Virus record (IMG/VR): IMGVR_UViG_3300034062_001573
Location: 1-30,595 of that record
Direction: 5' to 3' (one strand)
From: a virus
Length of the DNA stretch: 30,595 nt
The notes beneath the pieces are model-generated. The model saw only the letters and a list, made by a program, of their open reading frames with translations. It had not been told where the DNA came from and did no database searches. Of the stretch, positions 29,874 through 30,595 are shown in pieces. The translations under genes and the position numbers were made by a program. Position 1 is the stretch's first letter. Each line of letters opens with the position of its first letter.

Positions 29874-29911
29874 GGCCGGGGGCGGTTCGCGCCGCTCCCG
29901 GCCTTCTTTTT
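29874..29911 (+). terminator. intrinsic terminator
   Basis: GGCCGGG-G-GCGG pairs with CCGC-T-CCCGGCC (12 bp including one G-U) around the loop TTCGCG, followed by TTCTTTTT at 29904-29911. It is the clearest rho-independent terminator in the window and closes the two-gene nuclease operon. The next gene begins 13 bases later, so it may attenuate rather than fully end transcription. Confidence 0.85.
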
Positions 29912-29923
29912 GAGGGTGGAAGG

Positions 29924-30301
29924 ATGAGCAAGACGATTCCCGAACTAAAAGCGGAGCGCAAAGCGGCGCGCAGAGAGTGGCATCGTGCGGTATATAGCGA
30001 ATCACGCTTGTCGCTGCACGCTACATGGCGCGCGCGCAAAGCGTCTAAGCGAAGAACCGGCGAAGCCGCCAAGCAGGCGGCCGTTAAGATGGCTTTGGAT
30101 GCGCAAGATGCCCGGAACAGGCGAGAGGCGGCTTATGTTCGCCTTCGCGCCGCCGAGGATGCGCTGCGAAAGGCGCAACTTGCCGCGCTGTCAACCGAAC
30201 ATGTTACGGACGGTTCGCCTTGCTGGTGCAACCCCGAACTCAATTTCGTAGATCCTGACACCAAAGTAGAGGTGTGGGTACACAAGCAGGGGCGGACATG
30301 A
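29924..30301 (+). CDS. small coiled-coil protein with CWC motif
   Basis: A 125-residue protein. The first 90 residues are highly charged helices (IPELKAERKAARREWHRAVY, ARNRREAAYVRLRAAEDALR). A C-terminal segment TDGSPCWCNPELNFVDPDTK then V-E-V-W-V-H-K forms a compact Cys-containing hairpin that I recall as a common stand-alone tail in phage replication regions. The frame is open to 29864, but ATG 29924 follows GGAAGG and lies just after the terminator. The stop overlaps the methyltransferase start (ATGA). Function unknown. Confidence 0.75.
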   Translation: MSKTIPELKAERKAARREWHRAVYSESRLSLHATWRARKASKRRTGEAAKQAAVKMALDAQDARNRREAAYVRLRAAEDALRKAQLAALSTEHVTDGSPCWCNPELNFVDPDTKVEVWVHKQGRT

Positions 30302-30595
30302 GCCTCCGCTACCTCTCGGTGTGCAGCGGCATCGAAGCCGCATCCGTCGCCTGGCACCCGCTTGGCTGGCAGCCGGTGGCGTTCAGCGAAATCGAACCGT
30401 TTCCGCGCGCCGTGTTGGCGCATCACTATCCGTCTGTCCCGAACTTCGGCGACATGACCAAGTTCCAGGAGTGGCCCGATGAAACAGTTGACCTTCTCGT
30501 TGGAGGAACCCCCTGTCAAAGCTTCTCGGTCGCGGGCCTCCGCAAAGGGCTTGAGGATCCCAGAGGAAACCTCATGCTCACGTACCTTGCAATCG
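30298..30595 (+). CDS. C5-cytosine DNA methyltransferase (5' part)
   Basis: The first 99 residues of a protein that continues past the window. Motif I is LSVCSGIEAAS (6-16), the adenosyl-methionine loop. Motif IV is GGTPCQSFSVAG (69-80) with the catalytic Cys73. GLEDPRGNL (84-92) follows as in phage Dcm-like enzymes. It would methylate cytosine C5 at a sequence-specific site. Phages use such enzymes to evade host restriction; whether a partner endonuclease exists cannot be seen. It starts inside the preceding stop (ATGA). Confidence 0.92.
   Translation, partial: MSLRYLSVCSGIEAASVAWHPLGWQPVAFSEIEPFPRAVLAHHYPSVPNFGDMTKFQEWPDETVDLLVGGTPCQSFSVAGLRKGLEDPRGNLMLTYLAI

Overview
The window looks like the virion, lysis and early replication part of a GC-rich tailed bacteriophage with P22-type (podovirus) morphogenesis. 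The marker genes are a large terminase with intact ATPase and nuclease motifs, a portal close in length and sequence to P22 gp1, a P22-gp5-type coat protein, a gp4-type tail accessory factor, a gp10-type stabilisation protein and three successive ejection-type proteins. Spanins with an embedded lipoprotein gene point to a Gram-negative host. High GC, many GTG starts and an XF1762-family gene suggest a proteobacterium, but the host cannot be named from this sequence. There is no integrase, repressor, tRNA or rRNA, so lifestyle is not determined.

Layout. Positions 1-490 are a non-coding leader with a degenerate 27-bp tandem repeat, several short dyads and a bent-DNA-like A/T tract. From 491 to 25780 nearly everything is on the plus strand and tightly packed, with many ATGA/GTGA overlaps. 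The order is packaging (terS, terL, portal; 491-4642); an accessory block of eight small or structural genes not expected between portal and scaffold in P22 (4639-8752); a sigma70-like promoter followed by scaffold, coat and decoration-type genes (8749-12003); tail genes (gp4-like, beta-helix tailspike, gp10-like; 12007-16138); a run of fibre/adhesin proteins (16131-18599); a GNAT acetyltransferase and three ejection-type proteins (18596-22694); and lysis genes (holin, C-terminally anchored coiled-coil protein, NlpC/P60-like hydrolase, Rz/Rz1; 22707-25780) interrupted by an HEXXH metallopeptidase, a calcineurin-like phosphoesterase and a small Cys/His protein.

From 25749 to 27989 a minus-strand operon encodes a VRR-NUC nuclease, an XF1762-family protein, a SNF2-type helicase and a small helical protein. 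It faces a plus-strand operon from 28080 encoding a Cas4/RecB-like DUF2800 protein and a conserved hypothetical protein, then, after a clear intrinsic terminator, a small coiled-coil protein and the start of a C5-cytosine methyltransferase that runs off the window. The two operons appear to start from back-to-back promoters with overlapping -35 boxes and a 9-bp inverted repeat at the -10 regions.

The most unexpected signals are a near-perfect bacterial parS (ParB-binding) palindrome inside a phage coiled-coil gene at 8575-8590, the symmetrical divergent control region at 27990-28046, the 27-bp repeat array ahead of the terminase genes, and a compact ESGD-repeat insertion in the gp10-like protein. 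All functional assignments are by reading motifs and remembered family sequences; no database search was run.
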